A stretch of DNA of 43,745 nt, from NCBI GenBank assembly GCA_017882165.1, contig JADGPZ010000007.1, positions 1 to 43,745 on the forward strand, given 5' to 3'. Below are positions 31,690 to 40,452 of this stretch, in pieces. The position numbers and the translations under genes are program-made. Numbering within the stretch: the first letter of the stretch is position 1; every line of letters starts with the position of its first letter. This DNA is from Candidatus Kapaibacterium sp. (lineage in GTDB: Bacteria; Bacteroidota; Ignavibacteria; Palsa-1295). The notes under the pieces were generated by a model, which was not told where the DNA came from, did no database searches, and worked only from the letters and a program-made list of their open reading frames with translations.

Positions 31690-32028
31690 GCTGATCTCAT
31701 GTTCATCCACAAAAAATGCTTTGCGACTACGGGATTTGGGGAAGGTAGAGTATCAATCAGAGAAAAGCAGAGGCGTATAGCGGGCCGGTAGGCAGAGGTG
31801 CTAAGTCGCAGGAGCCGTGTCACTGGATTCAAAACCAAAAATCTCAAAAACTCGAGACCGAAAGCTGTTAATGTACTAATGAGCAGGAGGCGTGTCGATA
31901 ACCGGTTACGATCATCGATGAACCACAGGCTCGGTGCGTAAAACATGAATCTCGGGGATAGGTTCGGTATTCTTAAAGAATGTATTCGAACTCATCCAAT
32001 CTGAATGCGGGTCGCACGTAGCGAGGTC

Positions 32029-32313
32029 TCAATACCTCGCTCGCAACGTTTCGCAGAGCACTTCTAATCGCGATTGCAGCCGGGTATCCGCGACTTTGAG
32101 CGGCTCCCGCAATGGATCGACGCGCTGGAAGGTAATACCTCCCAGCGTATTCGTGCCATGGCTGGCGCACTCGACGTTGGTCAGGCTGCGAGAATGCCCT
32201 TCGCCGAAGCTCATCGCGATCTCGCGAACATCATAATCAAGACGCGAATCACGCCGTGCTCTGGCGGCTGCGGTAACCGAAGCCGCCGGTGCCTCTATCA
32301 TAGAAAGTGCCAT
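32029..32313 (-). CDS. Small hypothetical protein downstream of lexA
   Basis: The ATG at 32313 is preceded by GGGAGG, and the frame gives 94 residues (MALSMIEAPAASVTAAARARRDSRL...LCETLRARY). It lies 34 bases after the lexA stop and is likely cotranscribed. No family was recognised; it is soluble, Arg-rich and probably helical at both ends. Co-transcription with lexA suggests SOS regulation. Confidence 0.55.
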   Translation of the reverse strand: MALSMIEAPAASVTAAARARRDSRLDYDVREIAMSFGEGHSRSLTNVECASHGTNTLGGITFQRVDPLREPLKVADTRLQSRLEVLCETLRARY

Positions 32314-32347
32314 AATGAATCCTCCCAACCTATTGATTCTATGTGAA

Positions 32348-33031
32348 TTAGTGGAATTTGAGTGTAAAGATACCGGGCCGCTTTTCGTCAATCGAGCGGA
32401 GCACGGTCGTCACTTTGCCTAAGATCTGAAAGTCCATGTCTGGCGAGATCCGGATTGGTTTGTACAGTTCGTTGGCCGGCTCGAGTGAGTAGCGGCCGTC
32501 CTTGCTTTTGCGGAAGGTTTTGACCGTCGCCGCATCTTCCAAACGGGCCACGACAATGTCGCCATCGTCAGCCGTTGGTTGCTGCCGGACGATGACGAGG
32601 TCACCATCCAGAATGCCCTTGTTCTTCATGCTCTCACCCTTGACACGAAGACCGAAGACCTTTCGGCTCAGGTCCATCGGCTTGAAGGCGAGCCAGCCTT
32701 CGACGTTCTCGATTGCGAGAATCGGCTCGCCGGCCGTGACGCGGCCAATGATCGGGATGGCGTTCGAATGCCGCTCGCCGCCGACCATGACGGATGGTCG
32801 AGCGACCATGATCGCACGCGAAAGCCCCGGACCACCGCGCATGAGATAGCCTTTCTTCAGCAGCGCGTCGAGGTGCTTGCGCACGCCGAACGTCGAACTG
32901 ACACCGAGAAATTCGGTGATTTCCAAAATCGAGGGCGGATAGCCCGAGATTTCGAGGTACTCTTCGATGTAATCCAGCACTTTATGCTGCTGAGGCGGTA
33001 GTTGATCTCGATCTTTTACGACTTTTGCCAT
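32348..33031 (-). CDS. lexA: LexA repressor
   Basis: 227 residues. The N-terminal winged helix (LPPQQHKVLDYIEEYLEISGYPPSILEITEFLGVSS, split by normal turns) is followed by the self-cleavage site at Ala100-Gly101 (VTAGEPI), the catalytic Ser134 (KGESMKNKGI) and Lys171 (AATVKTFRK), so all autoproteolysis elements are present. It represses SOS genes until RecA filaments trigger cleavage. A long palindrome lies 23-65 bp upstream of its start, the expected place for autoregulation. Confidence 0.95.
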   Translation of the reverse strand: MAKVVKDRDQLPPQQHKVLDYIEEYLEISGYPPSILEITEFLGVSSTFGVRKHLDALLKKGYLMRGGPGLSRAIMVARPSVMVGGERHSNAIPIIGRVTAGEPILAIENVEGWLAFKPMDLSRKVFGLRVKGESMKNKGILDGDLVIVRQQPTADDGDIVVARLEDAATVKTFRKSKDGRYSLEPANELYKPIRISPDMDFQILGKVTTVLRSIDEKRPGIFTLKFH

Positions 33032-33053
33032 GGCGGTATCAGTTTTCGTTGAG

Positions 33054-33096
33054 CGTGGATGATCTTGAGATCATCGATGATCTCAAATCATCCACG
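33054..33096. promoter_or_regulatory. Palindromic operator candidate upstream of lexA
   Basis: The core is a perfect palindrome of two abutting 11-base arms (TTGAGATCATC / GATGATCTCAA, 33065-33086), framed by a second pair of 9-base arms (CGTGGATGA / TCATCCACG) offset by one base. It is unlike the E. coli CTGT-N8-ACAG or Gram-positive GAAC-N4-GTTC boxes. A LexA site is inferred from position and symmetry only. Confidence 0.55.
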
Positions 33097-33376
33097 ACGG
33101 AAGCGTGAATTAATTTCTCTCTTGCATTCAAAGTTCATGAACATCCACTCCTCCCCGGAGGCTGGTGCTTCTCCAAACAGGTGCGGCTGAAGGTAGGTGC
33201 CCATGACAGCATGTGCTAATATACGGAATCAAAAACACGAAGTCAAGTCCCGGAACCATGATTCCATGATATTTTAAAAGATTTTTTAGATTGAGCTTTC
33301 TGTCAGCCAAAACATCTCCAAAATCAGACAAAAACAAGGGCCAGACGTTATCTTTGTACTCGTTCTCCTGTCGAAC

Positions 33377-35125
33377 ATGGCTGACATCTTCATCTCCTAC
33401 TCCTCGAAAGACTGCGCACAGGCGGAGCAACTGACCGAGTTGCTCGCGTCGGCGGGGCTATCGGTGTGGATCGATAAATCGGGAATCGACCTCGCCACGA
33501 GTTGGTCCCGAGAGATCGTGCAGGCGATCGATGGCTGCAAAGCGTTCGTGGTGTTGCTGTCCACGTCGTCCATCGAGTCCATCAATGTCCAGAAAGAGGT
33601 TTCCCTGGCCGCCGAGAAGCGGAAGAAGATTCTGCCGCTCGACTTGGAGCCGGTCACCCTCAGCGAAGAGCTGCAGTACCACCTCGCTGGCATTCAGCGC
33701 GCGCCGATGACGAACATCGACGCCGTTATCCGCTCGCTCGGGAAGCTGGGACTGGAAGCTACCTCGGCTCCAACGCTGAAGCTCGTCAAGGAAACTGATG
33801 GCCGCAAGAGCTTGATGATCGTCCCGTTTGAAGATCTCTCGCCGACCGGCGATAACCAGTGGTTTGCCGATGGTCTTGCGAGTGAGTTGATCTCGGCACT
33901 CTCGAATGTGAAGGCACTCCGTGTTACGGACGCGCAGACCACGAAGGACTTCAAGCGGTATCAGGGCACCCTCCCAAACTACGCCAAAGAGATGGGCATC
34001 CGCTATTTCGTGCAAGGTGACGTTCGGAAGTTCGGGGACAACATCAAGATCACTTCGCGGCTGCTCGATATCGAAACCGGCGACCACCTCTGGCAGGACT
34101 CGATGAAGGGGACAATGGATGACATCTTCGATATTCAGGAGAAGGTAGCGGAGAAAGTTGTCGAGGGGCTGAAAATTCATCTTGCCAGTGATGAGAAGAA
34201 GAAACTCGCCGAGCGCGGTACTGAGAATGCCGAGGCGTATGAACTATTTATGAAGGCGAGCGAGTATTTTGCTCGCCAGACGAAGGAGGGCATCCAGCTT
34301 GCCGTTCAACTCCTGACCGAAGCGATCCGTCTCGATCCTGGCTATGCGCGGGCGTATCAGGTAAAGGCAACCGCACTCGCATCGCTTTATCGCGCGTACG
34401 ACCGGACACCCGCCCTGCTGGATGAAGCGGAAACGCTCTGCAAGGAAGCGCTCCGTATCAAGCCTGATCTGTTCGCGGTCTATAATCCTCTCTCGATGAT
34501 CTATCTGCACCGGGGTCAGCTTGCCGAGGCGGAAGAGGTGGCAAAGGAATTCATCCGGAAAGACCCGCAGAATTTCGGAAGTCATTTCACGCTCGGATTT
34601 TTCTATGACGGAACCGACCAACCTTCCAACGCGATCGCTCCGTATGAGGAAGCGGTCCGTCTGAAGCCGGATCATCTCGCGAGCTTGTTTAATCTTGTGG
34701 TGAACTGCGATGCCGCCGGAGAACGAGAGAAATGCGGACACTGGGCGCGGGTCGCGCTTCCGCACATCGAGCGTCTTCTCAAGCTCCATCCCGATGATGA
34801 AGGCATGCGTGTGCAGCATGCGAACCTGCTCCTCTGGAGCGGCAGAACCGGCGATGGTCATGTCGCGGCGATGAAGCTTACGAATCTGAAGGATGGCAGT
34901 TCACTCTACAACACGGCCTGCATCTTCGGCAAGCTCGGCGACCCATCGGAAGCGATCCGGACATTTCGCAAAGCGATCGAGGCGGGATTTAGAAGTATTC
35001 GCCATCTGAAGGGATTTCTGACCGATGAGAATGAGGGCATTCTCGCGCTTCAAGGCACGCCGGAATACGAGGAAGTGAAGCGGATGGTGGAGGAGATCGA
35101 AATGGAGGCATCTGCCCATGGCTGA
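33377..35125 (+). CDS. TIR + TolB-like + TPR protein, copy 1
   Basis: Residues 1-125 are a TIR domain (MADIFISYSSKD; SVWIDKSGI; SIESINVQKEVSLA with candidate catalytic Glu74; ILPLDL). Residues about 143-270 form a TolB-like/FlgO-like domain (SLMIVPFEDLSP, QWFADGLASELISALSNVKALRV, GIRYFVQGDVRKFGDNIKITSRLLDIETGDHLWQD), the module that follows the cyclase domain in many adenylate cyclase-TPR proteins. About 290-575 is a series of TPR-like repeats (LDPGYARAYQVKATAL, AEAEEVAKEFIRKDP). TIR domains of bacteria commonly cleave NAD+ and act in antiviral defence; activity here is inferred. No signal peptide. The next copy overlaps it by 8 bases. Divergent from lexA. Confidence 0.85.
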   Translation: MADIFISYSSKDCAQAEQLTELLASAGLSVWIDKSGIDLATSWSREIVQAIDGCKAFVVLLSTSSIESINVQKEVSLAAEKRKKILPLDLEPVTLSEELQYHLAGIQRAPMTNIDAVIRSLGKLGLEATSAPTLKLVKETDGRKSLMIVPFEDLSPTGDNQWFADGLASELISALSNVKALRVTDAQTTKDFKRYQGTLPNYAKEMGIRYFVQGDVRKFGDNIKITSRLLDIETGDHLWQDSMKGTMDDIFDIQEKVAEKVVEGLKIHLASDEKKKLAERGTENAEAYELFMKASEYFARQTKEGIQLAVQLLTEAIRLDPGYARAYQVKATALASLYRAYDRTPALLDEAETLCKEALRIKPDLFAVYNPLSMIYLHRGQLAEAEEVAKEFIRKDPQNFGSHFTLGFFYDGTDQPSNAIAPYEEAVRLKPDHLASLFNLVVNCDAAGEREKCGHWARVALPHIERLLKLHPDDEGMRVQHANLLLWSGRTGDGHVAAMKLTNLKDGSSLYNTACIFGKLGDPSEAIRTFRKAIEAGFRSIRHLKGFLTDENEGILALQGTPEYEEVKRMVEEIEMEASAHG

Positions 35126-36827
35126 CATCTTCATTTCCTACTCCTCAAAAGACCGCGAGCAGGCGGAGCAACTGACCGAGTTGCTCGGCTCGGCGGGCCT
35201 ATCTGTCTGGATTGATAGGAGCGGGATTGTGGGTGCCGAACAATGGGCAACGGAGATCGTTGAGGGAATCCGCGCTTGCAATACGTTCATTCTACTGCTA
35301 TCGCCGAACAGCATCCAATCGGAGAATGTGTTGAGAGAGCTATCTCTCGCATCTGAAAAACGGAAGCGCGTGCTGCCGGTAGATCTTGAGCCGACCGTTC
35401 TTCCTTCCTCTTTTGAATATCCGCTCGCGGGATTGCAACGCGTGGCGATCTCGGATTTCGACAGCATCCTGCGTGCGCACCACCACGGTGTCGAGCGGGT
35501 GAGCCAGAAGGACGCTCGCAAGAGTCTGATGATTCTTCCGTTTGAAGACCTCTCTCCCGGACAGGATAACGGCTGGTTCGCCGATGGTATTGTGAGCGAG
35601 ATGATTTCGGCCTTGTCGCACGTCAAGGCTCTCCGGCTTGCCGATAATCAGGCAACGAAAGAGTTCAAGAAGTACACCGGCCAGCTCACGACGTACGCTC
35701 GTGAAATGAACATCCGCTATTTCGTTCAGGGAGACGTTCGCAAGTTCGGGGAGAACATTAAGATCACTTCACGCTTACTCGACATTGAAACCGGCGATCA
35801 CCTCTGGCAGGATACGCTCAAAGGCACAATGCAGGACATCTTTGATATTCAGGAGCAGGTTGCCGTGAAGGTGGTCGATGGTCTGAATATCATATTGACG
35901 AAGGAGGAGAAATCGAAGCTCGAAGAGCGCGGCACGGAGAATGCCGAGGCGTATGAACTGCACATGAAGGCGAGAGAATATTTTTATCGCCAAACGAAAG
36001 AGGGCTTCCAGCTTGCCGTTCAACTCATTACCGAAGCGATTAAGCTTGATCCCGGATATGCGCGGGCGTATGACTTCAAGGCGACTGCGCTCACGTCGCT
36101 CTACCGCAGCTACGACCGGACACCCGCCCTCTTAGATGAAGCGGAATCGCTCTGCAAGGAAGCGCTAAGGCTGATGCCCGATCTGTTCGCGATCTATTAC
36201 CCTCTCTCGCAGATCTACATGCACCGAGGTCAACTTGCTGAAGCGGAGGAGATGGCAAAGGAATTCATCCGGAATGACCCGCAGAATTTAAGCAGTCATT
36301 TCGCGCTCGCCTTTTTCTATAGTGGTACCGGCCAACCCGCCAAAGCGATCGGTCCTTATGAGGAATCGATCCGTCTGAAGCCGGATTATCTCGTGGGCTT
36401 GTTGAATCTTGTGATTGCCTGCGACGATGCCGGAGAACGAGAGAAATGCGCATACTGGGCGATGTTCGCGATTCCCTGTTGCGAGCGTCATCTCAAACTG
36501 CATCCTGATGATGAAGGCATGGGTGTACAGCATGCAGCCATGCTCCTCTTGAGCGGCAGAACGGAGGACGCATACGCGGCGGCGATGAAGCTTACGAATC
36601 TGAAGGATGGCAGTTCACTCTACAACACTGCCTACCTCTTTGGCCAGCTCGGCGACCACTCGGAAGCGCTTCGGACACTCCGCAAAGCGATCGAAGCGGG
36701 CTATAGAAATATTCGCCACCTGAAGGAGTTTCTGGCCGATGAGAGCGTTCTCGCGCTTCAAGGCACGCCGGAATACGAGGAGGTGAAGCGGATGGTGGAG
36801 AAGATAGAGGCAACGAGTAGCACGTAA
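35118..36827 (+). CDS. TIR + TolB-like + TPR protein, copy 2
   Basis: 569 residues with the same three-part layout as copy 1. The TIR part shares the first 35 residues, but then differs (SGIVGAEQWATEIVEGIRACNTFILLLSPNSIQSENVLRELSLA, Glu74 conserved), and the linker 95-140 is unrelated (FEYPLAGLQRVAISDFDSILRAHHHG). The TolB-like and TPR parts are nearly the same as in copy 1, at protein and DNA level. The ATG at 35118 lies inside the end of copy 1, so the two are translated together, possibly as partners. This copy is closer to copy 4 than to copy 1. Confidence 0.85.
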   Translation: MADIFISYSSKDREQAEQLTELLGSAGLSVWIDRSGIVGAEQWATEIVEGIRACNTFILLLSPNSIQSENVLRELSLASEKRKRVLPVDLEPTVLPSSFEYPLAGLQRVAISDFDSILRAHHHGVERVSQKDARKSLMILPFEDLSPGQDNGWFADGIVSEMISALSHVKALRLADNQATKEFKKYTGQLTTYAREMNIRYFVQGDVRKFGENIKITSRLLDIETGDHLWQDTLKGTMQDIFDIQEQVAVKVVDGLNIILTKEEKSKLEERGTENAEAYELHMKAREYFYRQTKEGFQLAVQLITEAIKLDPGYARAYDFKATALTSLYRSYDRTPALLDEAESLCKEALRLMPDLFAIYYPLSQIYMHRGQLAEAEEMAKEFIRNDPQNLSSHFALAFFYSGTGQPAKAIGPYEESIRLKPDYLVGLLNLVIACDDAGEREKCAYWAMFAIPCCERHLKLHPDDEGMGVQHAAMLLLSGRTEDAYAAAMKLTNLKDGSSLYNTAYLFGQLGDHSEALRTLRKAIEAGYRNIRHLKEFLADESVLALQGTPEYEEVKRMVEKIEATSST

Positions 36828-36854
36828 CGAGTAGAGCCCCAACCCGCTCGTTAC
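36824..36854. terminator. Hairpin between convergent genes
   Basis: Arms GTAACGAG and CTCGTTAC with a 15-base loop, starting one base before the copy 2 TAA and ending 12 bases before the convergent aminotransferase stop. No T-run; a stop-and-stabilise role is likely. Confidence 0.4.
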
Positions 36855-36865
36855 CCCTTACTCAT

Positions 36866-38047
36866 TCACTCGTTACCCAGAGCGATCCTGCCCGCACCGG
36901 CAAGATCGACCAACGCTTCCTTCAGAGCATCGAAGTCCGAGCGATCGTTATACACTTGCGACGAGGCCCTGACACATAGCTTCCCGTTCGCAATCATCGC
37001 AGGGACTTCGATTCTATACTCATCAAAAAGAACGTCATGCAAATTGAGAGCACTCTCCTCCGTTGCGTCAGGATCACCCGGGAGCGGTATCGTACATAGA
37101 TTGGCAAGCATCTCTACAGGAGCTGCAAGCGATACGCCGAGCGCTGCACTAATATCGCTCCGCGCGTCCAGGAGCATCCTTTGGGTGTACTCGCGGCTTC
37201 CTTGGGCGGCGAGCGTTCTGTGAAACTCGATTCCTGCCGGGACGCTCAGGAAGGCAGTCGGGTCCAATGTTCCTGTCCAGCCAAATTCCGTTTGATATCC
37301 GCCACCCAGGAAATGGGAGATCACTGTTGGGTGGATCTTCGATTGATGCTTCTTATCCACCCAGAGAAGTGCCGCGCCCTTTGGCGCATACAGCCACTTA
37401 TGACAATTCCCAACGTAGTAGTCGGCACCAAGTGTGTTGAGATCGAGCTCGATCTGCCCTGGCGCATGCGCGCCATCGATGAGCACCGGAATGCCACGCT
37501 CTTTAAAGAGTGCAATGATCTGCTTGAAGGGGAAGATGACACCAGTCGAGCTGGTGATGTGGTCGATCACGGCAAAGGTCGTCCTCGGTGTGATCGCGCG
37601 AGCGATGGCGTCTGTCACCTCGTCGGCATCTGCGATCGGGAAAGGGAGCGCAGCATCGACCACATTTGCACCGCTGAGCCCCGCAACATACACCATCGTT
37701 TGCCGGACGGCGCGGTAGGCCTGGCTCGATGTCAGCAGTTCGTCGCCCGGCTTGAAAGTCGGAAGAAGGGAGCGAAGAACAGCATTCGCGCCATCGGTCG
37801 CGTTTTGTACGAATACCAGATCTTCCGTGCGCGCACCGACGAAGGTTGCAAGTTCGGCTCTTGCCGCATCGAGATGCCCTGGCAATTCGCGCGTCATGAA
37901 GCGCACAGGTTCAGCTTCCATACGCGATTGCCACTCGCGCTGCACGGCAAGCACCGAGCGCGGACACGCCCCGAAGGAACCGTGATTTAGAAAAATTACG
38001 TCTTCATCTAAAAACCACTCACTGCGGATCGCTTTGCCAAATGTCAT
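36866..38047 (-). CDS. PLP-dependent aminotransferase class V (isopenicillin-N epimerase-like)
   Basis: 393 residues. FLNHGSFGACPRSV (19-32), the cofactor-site blocks VLIDGAHAPGQI (Asp191) and GNCHKWLYAPKG (Schiff-base Lys217) and FGWTGTLDPTAFLSVP place it in the class V group that includes isopenicillin-N epimerase-like and cysteine-desulfurase-like enzymes. The substrate cannot be told. It runs against the TIR genes and splits their array, so it is probably not part of that system. Confidence 0.88.
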   Translation of the reverse strand: MTFGKAIRSEWFLDEDVIFLNHGSFGACPRSVLAVQREWQSRMEAEPVRFMTRELPGHLDAARAELATFVGARTEDLVFVQNATDGANAVLRSLLPTFKPGDELLTSSQAYRAVRQTMVYVAGLSGANVVDAALPFPIADADEVTDAIARAITPRTTFAVIDHITSSTGVIFPFKQIIALFKERGIPVLIDGAHAPGQIELDLNTLGADYYVGNCHKWLYAPKGAALLWVDKKHQSKIHPTVISHFLGGGYQTEFGWTGTLDPTAFLSVPAGIEFHRTLAAQGSREYTQRMLLDARSDISAALGVSLAAPVEMLANLCTIPLPGDPDATEESALNLHDVLFDEYRIEVPAMIANGKLCVRASSQVYNDRSDFDALKEALVDLAGAGRIALGNE

Positions 38048-38109
38048 ATTCGATCCTGTAACGCAAAGTTGCTTGGCGATGAATCCCCGGATGCAGCTCA
38101 GTGTCCTTT

Positions 38110-38182
38110 GTAGCCGCGACTTTTAAGCCATGGCGAATGTTCATCGTCGTAAATTCCACCGTGATCTAAAGGTCACGGCTAC
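38110..38182. repeat. REP/BIME-like inverted pair directly before the TIR remnant
   Basis: The outer ends GTAGCCGCGACTTTT and AAAGGTCACGGCTAC are inverted matches (13 of 15), and the right unit folds as CCGTGATC-TAAA-GGTCACGG with the same TAAA loop as the unit at 7230-7247. It ends five bases before the TIR remnant starts. Confidence 0.6.
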
Positions 38183-38187
38183 GAACA

Positions 38188-38352
38188 ATGTCTGACATCT
38201 TCATCTCCTACTCCTCGAAGGACCGCGCGCAGGCGGAGCAACTGACGGAGGTGCTCGCCTCGGCGTGGCTATCGGTGTGGATTGATAAGTCCGGCGTGGA
38301 ATGCGATCGGCCTGCTATTGGGCGAGGCATCATAAGTCGGCACTCTATGTAA
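38188..38352 (+). pseudogene. TIR gene remnant, copy 3
   Basis: The first 38 codons (MSDIFISYSSKDRAQAEQLT...LSVWIDKSGV) are almost the same as the other TIR copies. After VECDRP the sequence diverges completely and stops at 38350-38352 (54 codons in all). The TolB-like and TPR parts are absent. It looks like a broken copy left after recombination; expression as a 54-residue peptide cannot be excluded. Confidence 0.75.
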
Positions 38353-38424
38353 ATCTTTCTCTGGCACTTTCTTCCTTCGTGTGCGGGTTGTACCGACCAA
38401 GCTTGCGATAGTCTTTTGGCATCA

Positions 38425-40452
38425 ATGATTTGCAGATCCGTCATCCTCGGAGTAGCGTTGCTGTGCAGCCTGACATCGGGTTTGGCCGCTCAATTGCGCA
38501 TCGTGTCTCCGAATGGCGGCGAGTCGTTGCGTGTCGGTTCCAAGGTGACCATTATCTGGACCGGCGTCCTTCCGACCGATGTCATCACACTTGAGTACAG
38601 CACGGATAATGGCGCAAGCTGGAACCCGATTACCAACACCGCGAAAGGACTTCAATATACCTGGCGGAACATTCCGAACACAGTCAGCGCGACATGCTTG
38701 CTGCGTGCTACATTCCAAACCGCGACTCCCGCGACACTCCGACTGTTCGGCACCGGCAATTTTGGCAACGCCGATTTTAGCTCCGACGGCAATCTTGTGA
38801 TCAGTGGAAGTGCAGATGGGAACGCGTACATTTGGGATTCTCATTCGGCGCAGTTAATCCACCAGTATCGTACAGAGAGCGGTGCCGGGATTACCCTCAA
38901 GGCACTGAATTCCTGGGGTACGTTCAGCCCGGATATGAAGACCTTCGCAACGGTCTCGCCAACGCCCGACGGACCTGCAAATGGGAACGTGGCGCGCATC
39001 TTTGACGTGGCGACAGGTGCAAAGCTCCACGAATGGACGTTGCTGGACCCATCGAATCTCGCCTCTGCTACAGGACACTGTCAGTTCCACCCCGATGGCA
39101 CTCGCCTCGCGGTGACAGGAGAGGATTCCATTCGAGTATTCGACGTTGCCTCGGAAGCTGTTGTCTCGAAGCTTGCCGGGTTTGTTCGAGAGGATGCATT
39201 TTACACGGAGCATAGTATCGCAAACTATCTGGATTGGAAGCCGGATGGCTCGGATATTATAGCCGGAATCGCAATCAAGAGCGATAGCATCCCCACTTAC
39301 ATTCGCGCGAGCAGTGCGACCGGCGATACGCTTCAGAGTTATCGCCTGAAGTCGAGTTATCCGTATGTGTCCGTCAACACTGGGGTGCATTATTCGCCGG
39401 ATGGCAGCTTGTTTATCGCCTCGACGGAGGATACGTCGGTCCGCGTATGGAACGTGGCGACAGGAGCGATTCTTTTCACGATTCGGCCTGGCCTCCGGGA
39501 ATCAGTCGATGCTGTGTTTTCGCATGACGGCAAAACGATTGCAACGCTCGGTTACGATTCGCTGGGTTTCAATTCGTATAATGTCAAGTTATGGAATGCT
39601 TCCGATGGCTCGTTCATCCGATGGGTGGGTGCCCTCGGGTTTGGATCTGGGACAATCGAGTTTAGTCCCGACGATGCGCGTATCCTTGTCTCTTCTTCCG
39701 GTAACAATGTTATTTTCCAAGTAGCTCAGACCGGTTTAGAAAGTGATATGTCCGATGGCGTGTGGTCCATCGTTCCGAATACTGGCCAGAATGTTGTCGT
39801 GTACACGCCTGATGCGAGCGCGAATGTTAACGATCTCATAGATATTTCGGTCTTCATCGACGATCCCGGAGGAGCGGTTGCCGCGGGCGCCTCGAGTGTT
39901 TCGTTCGATCTCCATTTCAACGAAACGATGCTGGAGCCTATTGGGACAACTCCGAAAGGGACCGTTACAGGATCGGATCGTGTCCTCCATTTTAATTTGC
40001 CGATCGTTGCGACCGACACCGTGCTCACGATGTTGCACTTCCGCGTTGCACTGGGTGATGATTCCGTGACCAGCCTTGCGGTCGCAAAGCCACTTACCAA
40101 TTCGCTTGTTGTCACTGCGAGCAATAACGACGGCACATTCAAGTTGCTGAACGTTTGTACCGCAGGCGGCCCTCGACTCCTGAATCCCGATGGCGTCGTC
40201 GCCATGAGTGTCCCGAATAATCCGGTGCACGACGCCATTCAGGTCAAAGTGAACCTTATCGAGGATGGCCATACCAGCCTCACACTCTTTGATGCATGTG
40301 GACGCGCGGCTGCAACAATCGTCGATGATTACCTGACGCATGGTACACAATTGTTCTCCGTTCCTGCATCAGGCATAGGCTCTGGTGTGTATTATGTCAT
40401 ATTGCAGACGCCGAATAACCGTTTGATGGCACCTGTGGAGGTCGAGAAGTGA
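38425..40452 (+). CDS. Secreted WD40-repeat protein with Ig-like and type IX-like domains
   Basis: From the ATG at 38425: signal peptide (MICRSVILGVALLCSLTSGLAAQ); an Ig-like module (IVSPNGGESLRVGSKVTIIWTG...LEYSTDNGASW); about seven WD40-like repeats (SADGNAYIWD, EDSIRVFDVASE, DTSVRVWNVATG, YNVKLWNASDG); a cohesin-like segment (DISVFIDDPGGAVAAGASSVSFDLHFNETML); and a C-terminal sorting-like tail (LTLFDACGRAAATIVDDYLTHGTQLFSVPASGIGSGVYYVILQT). The tail predicts export by the type IX system. Its stop overlaps the start of the following OmpA-family gene (ATGA), so the two are made together. Such pairs are typical of FCB bacteria. Role unknown, probably cell-surface. Confidence 0.82.
   Translation: MICRSVILGVALLCSLTSGLAAQLRIVSPNGGESLRVGSKVTIIWTGVLPTDVITLEYSTDNGASWNPITNTAKGLQYTWRNIPNTVSATCLLRATFQTATPATLRLFGTGNFGNADFSSDGNLVISGSADGNAYIWDSHSAQLIHQYRTESGAGITLKALNSWGTFSPDMKTFATVSPTPDGPANGNVARIFDVATGAKLHEWTLLDPSNLASATGHCQFHPDGTRLAVTGEDSIRVFDVASEAVVSKLAGFVREDAFYTEHSIANYLDWKPDGSDIIAGIAIKSDSIPTYIRASSATGDTLQSYRLKSSYPYVSVNTGVHYSPDGSLFIASTEDTSVRVWNVATGAILFTIRPGLRESVDAVFSHDGKTIATLGYDSLGFNSYNVKLWNASDGSFIRWVGALGFGSGTIEFSPDDARILVSSSGNNVIFQVAQTGLESDMSDGVWSIVPNTGQNVVVYTPDASANVNDLIDISVFIDDPGGAVAAGASSVSFDLHFNETMLEPIGTTPKGTVTGSDRVLHFNLPIVATDTVLTMLHFRVALGDDSVTSLAVAKPLTNSLVVTASNNDGTFKLLNVCTAGGPRLLNPDGVVAMSVPNNPVHDAIQVKVNLIEDGHTSLTLFDACGRAAATIVDDYLTHGTQLFSVPASGIGSGVYYVILQTPNNRLMAPVEVEK

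Noticed and set aside
31623-31946. Minus-strand 107-codon frame upstream of the RRM gene
   Set aside because: No ribosome site or recognised features, and its end is made of the long-loop palindrome copy.
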